NCBI RefSeq assembly: GCF_004745805.1
Contig: NZ_SRLQ01000001.1
Coordinates: 446,110 to 510,109, forward strand
Reading direction: 5' to 3'
Source of the DNA: Mycolicibacterium sp. CH28
Lineage (GTDB): Bacteria; Actinomycetota; Actinomycetes; Mycobacteriales; Mycobacteriaceae
Length of the DNA stretch: 64,000 bases
In this document: piece by piece, positions 45,255 to 54,609 of the stretch
Numbering within the stretch: the first letter of the stretch is position 1
Layout: each line of letters begins with the position of its first letter
Translations under genes and position numbers: made by a program
Notes under the pieces: model-generated
Databases searched by the model: none
What the model saw: only the letters and a program-made list of their open reading frames with translations
Told to the model about the DNA's origin: nothing

Positions 45255-45998
45255 CTAGGCGGCGGCTCGGGCCGCCACCGCCTGATCGAACCGGTCGAGC
45301 ACCGTCTCGGCCACCAGCCGGTGTGCACCCAACGGCGCGGCCATGAGAATGTCTGCGGGCCCGGCGATTCCGGCGACCCTGTCGGTGATACGGCCCGGCG
45401 CGATGAACCACGGCGCCATCACGATGCGGCGCGCACCGGCCCGCCGCAGCATGTCCAGGCCGCCCGTCACCGATGGGTACGGTCCGGTGGCATAGGCCAC
45501 CCGCACACCAGCCCATCGGGTGCCGTCGGCGAGCGCGCCGGCCAGGGCCGAGGTGCGGGCATTGGCCTCGGCCCGCGAGGAGCCGACCGCCACCACCAGC
45601 ACACCCAGATCTCGATCGCCGGGGCCGACGGCGGCCTCTGCGAGGCGCTCGCGCATGACCGTGAGCAACCGCGGGTCCTCACCCAGCGTGTCGGCCTGGA
45701 TCACATCGGCGCCCGCCTCGGCGACCATCGCGGGAATGTCCACCCGGGCGTGGTAGGCACTGGCCAGCAGCAGGGGAGCGACGACTGCCGGTGCGTCATC
45801 CAGCCCGACGAGGACGTCACGCAGGTTGGGAGAGTTCTTCTCGCAGAACGCGACCCGAACATCGAGACCCGGGCGCGCCAGGCGGATGTGCTCGGCCACC
45901 GCGTAGGTAGTCGCCGCAGAGCGCGGGTCGGCGCTGCCGTGCGCGGTGAGGATCATCGGACACGAACGCAGCGACCCGAGAACGGGGTCGGGCCTCAC
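45255..45998 (-). CDS. che1: Sirohydrochlorin ferrochelatase (CbiX/SirB-like)
   Basis: This 247-residue chelatase has two CbiX-like repeats, the first beginning MILTAHGSADPRSAAT with the metal-site histidine and the second LGVLVVAVGSSRAEANA. It inserts iron into sirohydrochlorin to give siroheme, the cofactor of SirA encoded in the same operon. The GTG at 45998 overlaps the cysH stop as GTGA; the Met at 45956 would be a shorter alternative. M. tuberculosis has the same sirA-cysH-che1 group (Rv2391-Rv2393). Confidence 0.87.
   Translation of the reverse strand: MRPDPVLGSLRSCPMILTAHGSADPRSAATTYAVAEHIRLARPGLDVRVAFCEKNSPNLRDVLVGLDDAPAVVAPLLLASAYHARVDIPAMVAEAGADVIQADTLGEDPRLLTVMRERLAEAAVGPGDRDLGVLVVAVGSSRAEANARTSALAGALADGTRWAGVRVAYATGPYPSVTGGLDMLRRAGARRIVMAPWFIAPGRITDRVAGIAGPADILMAAPLGAHRLVAETVLDRFDQAVAARAAA
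45257..45283. terminator. Hairpin at the convergent ends of AsnC-type and che1 genes
   Basis: AGGC-GGCGGC, loop TCGG, GCCGCC-(ACC)-GCCT gives ten pairs with a 3-base bulge. It begins at the last base of the che1 stop codon and lies 29 bases after the AsnC-type stop. No T-run follows. Confidence 0.4.
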
Positions 45999-46708
45999 GA
46001 AGCGTGCAGCCCGCACTCGGTCTTGGTCAGGCCCTGCCAGCGACCGCTGCGGGGATCGGCGCCCTCGACCGGCTTCGCCGTGCACGGCGCACACCCGATC
46101 GACGGATACCCTTCGTCGACAAGAGGATTCACCAGTACGCCGTGCGTCTCGATGTAGGCGTTCATGTCCTCGTCGGTCCATGCCGCCAGCGGGTTGATCT
46201 TCACCAGGTTGAACGCCTCGTCGAAACTGATCAGCGGGGCGTTGGCGCGGGTGGGTGCCTCGACGCGGCGGATGCCGGTGACCCAGGCCGAATAACCCGC
46301 CAGCGCCTTGCGTAGCGGCGTCACTTTGCGCAACCGGCAGCACTCGTTGGGATTGCTGGCGAACAGGTCCTTGCCCAACAACCGGTCCTGCTCGGCGACG
46401 CTGTTCTCGGCGGTGACATTGACGACGGTGACGTCGTAGACGGCCTCCACCGCGTCGCGGGTCCCGATGGTCTCGGCGAAGTGGTAGCCGGTATCCAGGA
46501 ACAGCACGTCCACACCGGGCCGGACCTTGGCGGCCAGGTCGACCAGCACCGCGTCCTGCATGTTGGAGGCCACCACGTAGTCGGAGCCGAAATGCCGATC
46601 GGTCCAGGCCAGCAGTTCGGCGGCGGTTGCGCCGGCCAGTTCGGCGGCACCCTGCTCGGCAAGCTGCCGCAACTCGGCCTCGGTCACTCGATCCACCTCA
46701 ATACTCAT
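45995..46708 (-). CDS. cysH: Adenosine 5'-phosphosulfate reductase
   Basis: This 237-residue enzyme reduces APS to sulfite with thioredoxin. It has the [4Fe-4S] cysteines NECCRLRKV and IGCAPCT that mark APS (not PAPS) specificity, and the catalytic C-terminal ECGLH. It is second in the sirA-cysH-che1 operon, 16 bases after sirA. Confidence 0.95.
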   Translation of the reverse strand: MSIEVDRVTEAELRQLAEQGAAELAGATAAELLAWTDRHFGSDYVVASNMQDAVLVDLAAKVRPGVDVLFLDTGYHFAETIGTRDAVEAVYDVTVVNVTAENSVAEQDRLLGKDLFASNPNECCRLRKVTPLRKALAGYSAWVTGIRRVEAPTRANAPLISFDEAFNLVKINPLAAWTDEDMNAYIETHGVLVNPLVDEGYPSIGCAPCTAKPVEGADPRSGRWQGLTKTECGLHAS

Positions 46709-46724
46709 TGCTGCTCTCCAGCGC

Positions 46725-48401
46725 TCATCGCAGATCTGCTTCGTCGGCCCGTACGGCCCACTCGGCGAAACGCTCGCCGTCCTGTCTTTGTTTCACGAAG
46801 TTGCGCACCACTCGCTCGATGTAGTCGCCGAGCTCGGTAGAGAGCACTTTGTGCTGGCGCAGCTTGCGGCCGAAACCGCTGTCCAGGCCCAGGCTGCCGC
46901 CCAGGTGAACCTGGAACCCTTCCTCCGGGCCGTCGCCGTCGTCGACCATCTGACCCTTGAAGCCGATATCGGCGATCTGGATGCGGGCGCACGAGTTCGG
47001 GCAGCCGTTGATGTTCACTGTCACCGGCACGTCGAGTTCGGAGTTGATGTCCGCGAGTCGCTTCTCGAGGTCGGGCACCAGGGTCTGGGCGCGCACCCGA
47101 GTCTCGGCGAAGCTCAGCTTGCAGAACTCGATTCCCGTGCAGGCCATCAGGTTGCGGCGCCAGTGCGATGGTGTCGACGGCAGGCCCAGGGCGTCGAGGT
47201 CGCTGCGCAGCTCGTCCAACTTGTCGTCGGGCACGTCGAGGATGACCAGCTTCTGATACGGGGTGAACCTGATCCGGTCAGAACCGACCTGCTCGGCCAG
47301 TTCGGCGACCTTGGTCAGGATCGTGCCCGACACCCGGCCGGCGATCGGTGCCACGCCAACGGCGTTGAGCCCGTTCTTGAGCCGCTGCACGCCGACATGA
47401 TCGATGGGACGGGGGACCGGCTGCGGTGCGGGACCGTCGATCAGCGGTCGCTTCAGGTACTCGGTCTCGAGAACTTCGCGGAATTTTTCTACGCCCCAGT
47501 CCTTGATGAGGAACTTCAACCGGGCCTTCGCACGCAGCCGCCGGTAGCCGTAGTCGCGGAACACACTGACGACGGCCTCCCACACGTCGGGCACTTCCGC
47601 CAGTGGCACCCACGCACCGACCCGCTGGGCCAGCATCGGGTTCGTCGACAGGCCACCGCCGACCCACAGGTCGAAACCGGGGCCGTGCTCGGGGTGCTCG
47701 ACGCCGATGAAGGCCACGTCGTTGACCTCGTGGACCACGTCCTGCAGGCCACTGATCGCGGTCTTGAACTTGCGCGGCAGGTTCGAATACTCCGGCTTGC
47801 CGACGTAGCGGCGGACGATCTCGTCGATCGCCGGGGTACCGTCGATGATCTCGTCGAGCGCCTCTCCTGCTAACGGGGAGCCCAGGACCACGCGTGGGCA
47901 GTCACCGCACGCCTCGGTGGTCTGCAAGCCGACCTCGTCGAGGCGGCGCCAGATCTCGGGCACGTCCTCGACCCGAATCCAGTGGAACTGCACGTTCTCG
48001 CGGTCGCTGATGTCGGCGGTATCGCGGGCGAACTCGGTGGAAATACCGCCGAGCGTGCGCAGCGCAGCGGCGCTCAGGGCGCCGCCGTCACTGCGCACCC
48101 GCAGCATGAAGAACTCGTCTTCGAGCATGTCGGTGTTCTCGTCACCGGTCCAGGTGCCGTCATAGCCGGGTTTGCGCTGGGTGTAGAGCCCCCACCAGCG
48201 CATCCGGCCGCGCAGGTCCTGCTTGTCGATGCTGTCGAAGCCCTGCTTGGCGTAGATGCTCTCGATGCGGGCGCGGACGTTGAGCGCGTCGTCGTCCTTC
48301 TTGAATTGCTCGTTGGGGTTGAGCGGCTCTCGCTCGCCCAGGGCCCACTGGCCCTCGCTGCGCTGCTTGGATGCGCGCGCGGTCTCGGTCGGCTGACTCA
48401 T
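46725..48401 (-). CDS. sirA: Ferredoxin-dependent sulfite reductase SirA
   Basis: This 558-residue siroheme/[4Fe-4S] sulfite reductase makes sulfide for cysteine synthesis. Repeated ferredoxin-like halves are followed by cluster ligands CTGIEFCKLSF and NGCPNSCARIQIADIG. The N-terminal region RWWGLYTQRKPGYDG and the cysteine in TEACGDCPRVVLGSP are placed where SirA has its Tyr-Cys crosslink near the active site. It could be confused with nitrite reductase, but the cysH-che1 partners favour sulfite. Its ribosome binding site is buried in a leader hairpin. Confidence 0.94.
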   Translation of the reverse strand: MSQPTETARASKQRSEGQWALGEREPLNPNEQFKKDDDALNVRARIESIYAKQGFDSIDKQDLRGRMRWWGLYTQRKPGYDGTWTGDENTDMLEDEFFMLRVRSDGGALSAAALRTLGGISTEFARDTADISDRENVQFHWIRVEDVPEIWRRLDEVGLQTTEACGDCPRVVLGSPLAGEALDEIIDGTPAIDEIVRRYVGKPEYSNLPRKFKTAISGLQDVVHEVNDVAFIGVEHPEHGPGFDLWVGGGLSTNPMLAQRVGAWVPLAEVPDVWEAVVSVFRDYGYRRLRAKARLKFLIKDWGVEKFREVLETEYLKRPLIDGPAPQPVPRPIDHVGVQRLKNGLNAVGVAPIAGRVSGTILTKVAELAEQVGSDRIRFTPYQKLVILDVPDDKLDELRSDLDALGLPSTPSHWRRNLMACTGIEFCKLSFAETRVRAQTLVPDLEKRLADINSELDVPVTVNINGCPNSCARIQIADIGFKGQMVDDGDGPEEGFQVHLGGSLGLDSGFGRKLRQHKVLSTELGDYIERVVRNFVKQRQDGERFAEWAVRADEADLR

Positions 48402-48408
48402 GGGGTGT

Positions 48409-48427
48409 GCTCCTCATGTCAAGGAGC
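48409..48427 (-). promoter_or_regulatory. Hairpin that sequesters the sirA ribosome binding site
   Basis: Read on the minus strand, GCTCCT-TGACATG-AGGAGC: the AGGAGC seven bases before the sirA ATG is the ribosome binding site and pairs perfectly with GCTCCT. The strand that masks it extends upstream to GCCAGCT, which is also complementary to AGCTGGC at 48490-48484. The two pairings exclude each other. Confidence 0.65.
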
Positions 48428-48516
48428 TGGCGTTCGGATCACGAAAACCACCGGTGGGCTGTTCCGGCGGCGAAGATCCGTCGGCCAGCTGAATACAGGT
48501 GGGCGGGTCTACGACG

Positions 48517-48609
48517 TCAAGCCGGACAACAACACGTACACACGCGCTTGAAATCGACATGCCGCCGAGCCACCAGTGCGACACCGCGCAGGGGCAGGGG
48601 GGCTGTCAT
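48517..48609 (-). CDS. Polycysteine leader peptide of the sirA-cysH-che1 operon
   Basis: This 30-codon frame encodes MTAPLPLRGVALVARRH and ends VCTCCCPA: four cysteine codons in five positions just before Pro-Ala-stop. A -10-like CAGAAT (48622-48617) ends seven bases before the ATG, so the mRNA would be leaderless. It matches the class of polycysteine short ORFs reported in M. smegmatis as cysteine-responsive attenuators of sulfur operons. The TGT-TGT-CCG-GC stretch is complementary to GCCGG-AACA at 48468-48460, giving a further alternative fold that a stalled ribosome would prevent. Confidence 0.8.
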   Translation of the reverse strand: MTAPLPLRGVALVARRHVDFKRVCTCCCPA

Positions 48610-48703
48610 GCCGGCCATTCTGCCACGAACACCGGCAACAGCTCGAATCGGGCCAGATTTTGACTCATGGTGAGCGCAATGCGGGTTCTGCGACACTGGC
48701 AGC

Positions 48704-49879
48704 ATGTCGGCTGTTCCCGCGCCGGGCGTCCTGCCCGACCTCACCCCGGTACCGGGCACGGCCTTCGGCATCTACGTCCATGTGCCGTTCTGCGCCACTC
48801 GTTGCGGCTACTGCGATTTCAACACCTATACCGCCGGCGAGCTAGGCGGAGCCACCCCGCAGGGCTGGCTGGCCGCGTTGCGTGCCGAACTCGCGATCGC
48901 CGCCGAACTGGTGGGCGAGGTGCCGGTCGACTCGGTGTTCGTCGGCGGTGGCACCCCATCCCTGCTCGGCGGTGCGGGACTGGCTGATGTGCTGGCCGCC
49001 GTGCGCGACAACTTCCGGCTGGCTCCTGGCGCGGAGGTCACCACCGAAGCCAACCCCGAGTCCACGTCGGCGGAGTTCTTCGCGCAGATCAGGACGGCCG
49101 GCTACACCCGAGTATCGCTGGGCATGCAATCGGTGGTGCCGCGGGTGCTGGCGGTGCTGGATCGAACCCATTCGCCGGGCCGGGCGCTGCGCGCGGTCGC
49201 CGAGGCCACCGCGGCCGGCTTCGAGCACCTCAACATCGACCTCATCTACGGCACGCCGGGGGAGTCCGACGACGACCTGCTGCGCTCGGTGGACGCTGCC
49301 CTGTCGGCCGGCGTCGACCACGTCTCGGCCTACGCCCTGGTCGTCGAGGACGGGACCGCGCTGGCGCGGCGGGTGCGGCGCGGAGAGGTCGCCTCACCCG
49401 ACGACGATGTGCTGGCGCATCGCTACGAATTGCTCGACGAGCGGCTCACGGCGGCGGGGCTGGGCTGGTATGAGGTGTCGAACTGGAGTCGTCCCGGCGG
49501 GCAGTGCCGGCATAACATCGGCTACTGGAACGGCGGGCAGTGGTGGGGCGCCGGTCCGGGTGCGCATGGCTTCGTCGGCGATACCCGATGGTGGAATGTT
49601 AAGCGCCCCAATGCCTACGCGGACGTTTTGGCCGATGGACGGCTGCCGGTCGCCGACTTTGAACGACTCGACGCACACGACCGGCACGTCGAAAACGTGT
49701 TGCTGCAGATCAGGTTACGTGCCGGCTTGCCGCTGGAGTTGCTCACCGACACCGAACTGGAACGGGCCGCTGACGCGGTGACGGCGGGTCTGTTGAGTCG
49801 CGACTCGCAGCGGTTGGTGCTCACCGGCCGTGGCCGGCTACTCGCCGACGCGGTGGTGCGTGACATCCTCGACGACTAG
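48704..49879 (+). CDS. hemW: HemW-type radical SAM protein
   Basis: This 391-residue protein has the radical SAM motif CATRCGYCDFNTY near residue 30 and the HemW feature RHNIGYWNGGQWWGAGPGAHGF. HemW is thought to carry heme to acceptor proteins rather than oxidise coproporphyrinogen; many genomes list it as hemN. An in-frame methionine at 48704 gives normal length. It is divergent from the sirA leader and lies 94 bases from the leader's start. Confidence 0.9.
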   Translation: MSAVPAPGVLPDLTPVPGTAFGIYVHVPFCATRCGYCDFNTYTAGELGGATPQGWLAALRAELAIAAELVGEVPVDSVFVGGGTPSLLGGAGLADVLAAVRDNFRLAPGAEVTTEANPESTSAEFFAQIRTAGYTRVSLGMQSVVPRVLAVLDRTHSPGRALRAVAEATAAGFEHLNIDLIYGTPGESDDDLLRSVDAALSAGVDHVSAYALVVEDGTALARRVRRGEVASPDDDVLAHRYELLDERLTAAGLGWYEVSNWSRPGGQCRHNIGYWNGGQWWGAGPGAHGFVGDTRWWNVKRPNAYADVLADGRLPVADFERLDAHDRHVENVLLQIRLRAGLPLELLTDTELERAADAVTAGLLSRDSQRLVLTGRGRLLADAVVRDILDD

Positions 49880-49948
49880 CGAATTGGTGCACGCGGCAAG
49901 GCCTCGGGGGCCCGGGCTGGCGATCGTGGAGGCACACGAGGGTGGCGA

Positions 49949-50272
49949 TCAGACCGCCGAGGACTGACCGCCCGCACCGAGGTCCATGTCGTGGATCCGG
50001 GCGTGTAATACGGTGCGATTGCGCAGCGCGGCGCGGACCGCTCGATGCAGGCCGTCTTCGAGGTAGACGACGCCGTGCCACCTGACCGCGTGCGGAAACA
50101 GGTCGCCGTAAAACGTCGAGTCTTCGGACAGCAGGCGATCGAGTGCCAGCACCGTCGTCGTCGTCACCAACTCGTCGAGGCGGATCTGTCGCGGCGGGAT
50201 CTGTGACCAGTCCCGGTACGTGAGGCCGTGCTCGGGATACGGCTTGCCCTCCCGAACGCCCTTGAAGATCAT
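49949..50272 (-). CDS. Conserved mycobacterial protein (Rv2375-like)
   Basis: This 107-residue protein has no recognised domain. It begins MIFKGVREGKPYPEHGL and contains TVLALDRLLSEDSTFYGDLFPHAV and LEDGLHRAVRAALRNRTVLHARI. The DGLHRA segment recalls ParB/sulfiredoxin-like folds, but that is only an impression. It lies upstream of hrcA in the opposite direction, as Rv2375 does near Rv2374c. Confidence 0.75.
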   Translation of the reverse strand: MIFKGVREGKPYPEHGLTYRDWSQIPPRQIRLDELVTTTTVLALDRLLSEDSTFYGDLFPHAVRWHGVVYLEDGLHRAVRAALRNRTVLHARIHDMDLGAGGQSSAV

Positions 50273-50383
50273 CGGAGCGTTGTCCCGACCAAAGCCCCCC
50301 GACCTGGCGTCACCATTCGAGCAAGGCTAGTCGTTGACCGCGGCAATGGCAGCAGGTAGTCGAGCTCTGCCACCCGGCACGAG

Positions 50384-50410
50384 GTAGCACTCGAACAGCG
50401 CGGGTGCTAA
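50384..50410. promoter_or_regulatory. CIRCE element (HrcA operator)
   Basis: GTAGCACTC-N9-GGGTGCTAA matches the CIRCE consensus TTAGCACTC-N9-GAGTGCTAA with one change in each arm and the exact 9-base spacer. It lies about 50 bases before hrcA and overlaps the -35 region of its predicted promoter, implying autoregulation of hrcA-dnaJ2. Confidence 0.85.
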
Positions 50411-50429
50411 TGGCGGGCGATGATGTCCG

Positions 50430-50435
50430 TAAAAT
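50430..50435 (+). promoter_or_regulatory. -10 element of the hrcA operon
   Basis: TAAAAT fits the -10 consensus well and would start transcription near 50442, leaving a short leader with GGAGG before the ATG at 50460. The CIRCE element ends 19 bases upstream, covering the -35 position. Confidence 0.55.
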
Positions 50436-50459
50436 GGAAGCGACTTGGAGGTGTACCAG

Positions 50460-51491
50460 ATGGGAAGTGCCGACGACCGTCGCTTTGAGGTCCTCCGTGC
50501 CATCGTCGCCGACTTCGTCGCGACAAAGGAACCGATCGGCTCCAAGGCCCTCGTCGAGCGTCACAACCTCGGTGTGTCCAGCGCCACTGTGCGCAACGAC
50601 ATGGCCGTGTTGGAAGCCGAGGGATACATCGCCCAGCCGCACACCAGCTCGGGGCGGGTGCCGACGGAGAAGGGCTACCGGGAGTTCGTCAACCGGATCG
50701 ACGAGGTCAAGCCGCTGTCGGGCTCGGAACGCCGGGCGATCCTGCAGTTCCTGGAGTCCGGAGTCGACCTCGACGACGTGCTGCGCCGCGCGGTTAAGCT
50801 GCTCGCGCAGCTGACCCGCCAGGTCGCGATCGTGCAGTATCCGACGCTGTCCACCTCGACCGTGCGTCACCTCGAGGTCGTGGCTCTGACGCCGGCCCGG
50901 CTGCTGATGGTGGTGATCACCGACTCCGGCCGTGTCGACCAGCGCATCGTCGAGCTCGGCGACACGATCGACGAGCACCAGCTTTCTCAGCTACGTGAGC
51001 TGCTCGGGCAGGCGTTGGAAGGCAAGCGGCTCGCGGCGGCATCGATCGCGGTGGCCGATCTGGCAGCCCGGCTCGACGGCTCGGGTGGGTTAGGTGATGC
51101 CGTCGGCCGGTCGGCAACCGTGCTGTTGGAGTCGCTCGTCGAGCACAACGAGGAACGACTGCTGATGGGCGGCACCGCCAACCTGACCCGCAATACCGCG
51201 GACTTCGGTGGATCCCTGCGCTCAATCCTGGAAGCACTCGAGGAACAAGTGGTGGTGCTTCGGCTGCTGGCCGCCCAGGAGGATGCAGGTAAGGTCACGG
51301 TGCGCATCGGCCACGAGACCGAGGCCGAGCAAATGGTCGGCACCTCGGTGGTGTCCACGACCTACGGCAGCTCGGGCACGGTCTTCGGCGGCATGGGTGT
51401 GTTGGGACCGACCCGGATGGACTATCCGGGAACTATCGCCAATGTCGCGGCTGTTGCGATGTACATCGGCGATGTCTTAGGCGGCCGGTAA
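50460..51491 (+). CDS. hrcA: Heat-inducible repressor HrcA
   Basis: This 343-residue repressor binds CIRCE and relies on GroEL for activity. An N-terminal winged helix ([57 protein letters not shown]) precedes the dimerisation domain, with [27 protein letters not shown] near the end. GGAGG lies 9 bases before the ATG. dnaJ2 follows by 41 bases. Confidence 0.95.
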   Translation: MGSADDRRFEVLRAIVADFVATKEPIGSKALVERHNLGVSSATVRNDMAVLEAEGYIAQPHTSSGRVPTEKGYREFVNRIDEVKPLSGSERRAILQFLESGVDLDDVLRRAVKLLAQLTRQVAIVQYPTLSTSTVRHLEVVALTPARLLMVVITDSGRVDQRIVELGDTIDEHQLSQLRELLGQALEGKRLAAASIAVADLAARLDGSGGLGDAVGRSATVLLESLVEHNEERLLMGGTANLTRNTADFGGSLRSILEALEEQVVVLRLLAAQEDAGKVTVRIGHETEAEQMVGTSVVSTTYGSSGTVFGGMGVLGPTRMDYPGTIANVAAVAMYIGDVLGGR

Positions 51492-51532
51492 CGGCGAGAG
51501 CCGCGTACGGGCGAGGATTCGAAAGGTCAAGA

Positions 51533-52675
51533 GTGGCACGGGACTACTACGGCTTGCTCGGGGTGAGCCAGGGCGCCAGCGATCAGGAGATCAAGCGCGC
51601 CTATCGAAAGCTGGCCCGCGAGCTGCATCCTGACGTCAACCCCGACGAGGACGCTCAGCATCGGTTCAAGGAGATCAGCGCCGCCTATGAGGTGCTGTCC
51701 GATCCGGAGAAGCGTCGCATCGTCGACCTCGGTGGCGACCCCCTCGAAGGCGCCGCCTCGGCCAACGGCTTCGGCGGTTTCGGTGGGCTCGGCGACGTCT
51801 TCGAAGCCTTCTTCGGCGGCGGCACCGCATCGCGCGGGCCGGTCGGCCGGGTGCGCCCGGGCTCGGACTCGCTGCTGCGGATGCGGCTTGACCTGTCCGA
51901 GTGCGCCACCGGCGTGACCAAGCAGGTCACCGTCGACACGGCCGTGCTGTGCGACCTTTGCCAGGGCAAGGGCACTCACGGCGACTCGGTGCCGGTCACC
52001 TGCGATACCTGCGGTGGCCGCGGTGAGGTGCAGAGCATCCAGCGCTCGCTGCTCGGGCAGGTCATGACTTCGCGTCCCTGCCCAACCTGCCGCGGGGTGG
52101 GCGAGGTGATCCCGGACCCGTGTCACCGCTGCGGCGGCGACGGCCGGGTGCGCGCCCGCCGCGACATCAGCGTGAAGATCCCGGCCGGCGTCGGTGACGG
52201 GATGCGGGTCCGGCTGGCCGCGCAGGGTGAGGTCGGGCCCGGTGGTGGACCCGCGGGCGACCTCTACGTCGAGGTCCACGAGCAGCAGCACGACATCTTC
52301 ATCAGGGACGGCGACGACCTGCACTGCACCGTGTCGGTGCCGATGGTCGACGCCGCACTGGGTACCAGCGTGACCGTCGAAGGCATCATCGACGGGCCGA
52401 TCGAGATCGCCATTGCGCCCGGGACCCAGCCCGGCTCGGTGAGCACGCTGCGCGGGCACGGGATGCCGCATCTGCGTTCGGGCGCCCGAGGTGACCTGCA
52501 CGCCCACATCGAGGTGAGTGTGCCGGGCAAGCTGGATGCCCGAGCCAAGGAACTGCTGGTCGAGTTCAAGGCCCGCGGCAATGAGGAGGCGCAGGTCAAG
52601 TCCACGCACGCCGCGACGGCCAACTCCGGCGGGGGCCTGTTCAACCGGTTGCGCGAAACGTTCAGCGGTCGCTGA
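51533..52675 (+). CDS. dnaJ2: Chaperone DnaJ (DnaJ2)
   Basis: This 380-residue type I J-protein stimulates DnaK. The J domain has the HPD motif ([13 protein letters not shown]), a short G/F-rich linker ([13 protein letters not shown]) follows, then four zinc repeats [24 protein letters not shown] and CHRCGGDG, and a C-terminal substrate domain. It starts on GTG. The second dnaJ in actinobacteria lies with hrcA, as here; the first is with dnaK elsewhere. Confidence 0.95.
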   Translation: MARDYYGLLGVSQGASDQEIKRAYRKLARELHPDVNPDEDAQHRFKEISAAYEVLSDPEKRRIVDLGGDPLEGAASANGFGGFGGLGDVFEAFFGGGTASRGPVGRVRPGSDSLLRMRLDLSECATGVTKQVTVDTAVLCDLCQGKGTHGDSVPVTCDTCGGRGEVQSIQRSLLGQVMTSRPCPTCRGVGEVIPDPCHRCGGDGRVRARRDISVKIPAGVGDGMRVRLAAQGEVGPGGGPAGDLYVEVHEQQHDIFIRDGDDLHCTVSVPMVDAALGTSVTVEGIIDGPIEIAIAPGTQPGSVSTLRGHGMPHLRSGARGDLHAHIEVSVPGKLDARAKELLVEFKARGNEEAQVKSTHAATANSGGGLFNRLRETFSGR

Positions 52676-52679
52676 GGCG

Positions 52680-53432
52680 GTGGCCGACACCCTGTTCTAC
52701 GCCGACGCCATCCCGGCGGTCGGTGACGTCGCCGTCGTCGACGGCGACGAAGGGTTCCATGCGGCCACGGTGCGCCGCATCCGGCCCGGCGAGGTGCTGT
52801 TGCTCTCCGATGGTGCCGGGGCGTTGGCCCGCTGCGAAGTCGAGGAAGCGGGCAAGCGGGGATTGACGGCCCGGGTGGTGCAGCGCTGGACGGCGCCGCG
52901 GCCCGCTCCGGCGGTGACCGTCGCGCAGGCCATCCCCAAAGCGGAACGCTCTGAGCTGGCGATCGAGCTGGCCACCGAGGCCGGTGCCGACGATTTCATC
53001 GCCTGGCAGGCGGCGCGCTGCGTGGCGCGCTGGGATTCTGAGCGGGCCGAGAAGGGCCTGCGCCGCTGGCGCGCTGTGGCTCGCTCGGCCGCCCGGCAAT
53101 CGCGGCGCGCCTATATCCCCGAGATCAGCGGCCCGCTGGGGACCGCCGGGCTTGCGGGTCTGACCGCCGAGCGGGTCGCCGGGGGCGGGCTGGTGCTCGC
53201 CCTGCACGAATCCGCCGAGCGACCGCTCGCTGATATTCCAGTGGAGCAAGCGGATTCGATCCTGCTGGTCGTCGGTCCCGAGGGTGGGATCAGTGACGCC
53301 GAGCTCGCCGAGCTGGTCGCGGCCGGTGCCACCGCGATCCGGCTGGGTCCCACGGTGCTGCGCACCTCGACGGCAGCCGCCGTCGCGCTCGGGGCGCTCG
53401 GCGTGCTGACCCCGCGGTGGGCCATCGGCTGA
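52680..53432 (+). CDS. rsmE: 16S rRNA m3U1498 methyltransferase RsmE
   Basis: This 250-residue SPOUT methyltransferase has an N-terminal PUA-like barrel and the knotted SAM site [16 protein letters not shown], followed by [18 protein letters not shown]. It methylates N3 of U1498 in the decoding region. It starts on GTG 4 bases after the dnaJ2 stop, so it shares the hrcA-dnaJ2 transcript. Confidence 0.94.
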   Translation: MADTLFYADAIPAVGDVAVVDGDEGFHAATVRRIRPGEVLLLSDGAGALARCEVEEAGKRGLTARVVQRWTAPRPAPAVTVAQAIPKAERSELAIELATEAGADDFIAWQAARCVARWDSERAEKGLRRWRAVARSAARQSRRAYIPEISGPLGTAGLAGLTAERVAGGGLVLALHESAERPLADIPVEQADSILLVVGPEGGISDAELAELVAAGATAIRLGPTVLRTSTAAAVALGALGVLTPRWAIG

Positions 53433-53510
53433 GGAGGGCTCGGGGCGCTGACCCACGCCGCCGTCATCCCAAGTGCGGATTAACCGGTGGGAGGTGTTCC
53501 GTCCTGGCGG

Positions 53511-53516
53511 TAAACT
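53511..53516 (+). promoter_or_regulatory. -10 element for the phoH-ybeY-corC-era operon
   Basis: TAAACT fits TANNNT and would start RNA near 53523, 42 bases before the phoH GTG. No clear -35. Confidence 0.4.
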
Positions 53517-53564
53517 GGGGTTTCGAGTTGACCGGAAACCCAGAAAGCAGGCTTCGAAGACCAC

Positions 53565-54596
53565 GTGACGCCCCGCGAGACAACCGCTGCTCGCCCCGAT
53601 GACCGCAGCTCGGTGCGCAGCAGCATGACTGTTCCGCCCGACCTCGTCGTGGGCCTGTTGGGTTCCGCCGACGAGAATCTGCGCGCACTGGAGCGCAGCC
53701 TTTCCGCCGAGCTGCACGTCCGAGGCAACACCGTCACCCTGTCGGGCGACGCCGCCGACGTCGCGCTGGCCGAGCAGGTCATCTCCGAACTGATTGCCAT
53801 CGTGGCGGGCGGACAGACGCTGTCGCCGGAGGCGGTGCGGCACAGCATCGGCATGGTTTCGGGCGCCGACAACGAGTCGCCCGCCGAGGTGCTGACCCTG
53901 GACATCCTGTCCCGGCGTGGCAAGACGATCCGGCCCAAGACGCTGAATCAGAAGCGCTACGTCGATGCCATCGACGCCAACACCATCGTGTTCGGCATCG
54001 GGCCGGCGGGCACCGGCAAGACCTATCTGGCGATGGCCAAGGCCGTCAACGCGCTGCAGACCAAACAGGTCACCCGCATCATCTTGACCCGACCGGCGGT
54101 GGAAGCCGGTGAGCGCCTTGGCTTTCTGCCCGGCACGCTGAGTGAGAAGATCGATCCCTATCTGCGTCCGCTCTACGACGCGCTGCACGACATGATGGAC
54201 CCGGACGCGATCCCGAAGTTGTTGAGCGCGGGCGTGATCGAGGTCGCACCGCTGGCATATATGCGTGGTCGCAGCCTCAACGACGCGTTCATCATTCTCG
54301 ACGAGGCGCAGAACACCACCGCCGAGCAGATGAAGATGTTCCTCACCCGGCTGGGGTTCGGCTCCAAGATCGTGGTCACCGGCGACATCACCCAGGTCGA
54401 CCTGCCCGGCGGGGCCAGGTCCGGGCTGCGGGCGGCGATGGATGTCCTCGATGGGATCGACGACATCCACTTCGCCCAGCTCACCAGCGCCGACGTGGTA
54501 CGCCACCGGCTGGTGTCGGAGATTGTCGACGCCTATGCCAGGGCCGAACAGCCGGCATTGGTGAACCGCGCCCAGCGACGCTCGACACGGCGATAG
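53565..54596 (+). CDS. phoH: PhoH-family ATPase/RNA helicase
   Basis: This 343-residue protein has an N-terminal KH-like region (residues 20-95) and a P-loop ATPase: Walker [16 protein letters not shown], Walker [13 protein letters not shown], and [11 protein letters not shown]. PhoH proteins are linked to RNA metabolism. The arrangement phoH-ybeY-corC-era is conserved across bacteria and suggests a role in ribosome RNA processing. It starts on GTG at 53565. Confidence 0.93.
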   Translation: MTPRETTAARPDDRSSVRSSMTVPPDLVVGLLGSADENLRALERSLSAELHVRGNTVTLSGDAADVALAEQVISELIAIVAGGQTLSPEAVRHSIGMVSGADNESPAEVLTLDILSRRGKTIRPKTLNQKRYVDAIDANTIVFGIGPAGTGKTYLAMAKAVNALQTKQVTRIILTRPAVEAGERLGFLPGTLSEKIDPYLRPLYDALHDMMDPDAIPKLLSAGVIEVAPLAYMRGRSLNDAFIILDEAQNTTAEQMKMFLTRLGFGSKIVVTGDITQVDLPGGARSGLRAAMDVLDGIDDIHFAQLTSADVVRHRLVSEIVDAYARAEQPALVNRAQRRSTRR

Positions 54597-54609
54597 GAGC
54601 GGATCGAAC

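Noticed and set aside
46788..47873. 361-codon open frame antisense to sirA
   Set aside because: It mirrors sirA codon periodicity, has no recognisable domain and arises from the GC-rich third positions of the real gene.
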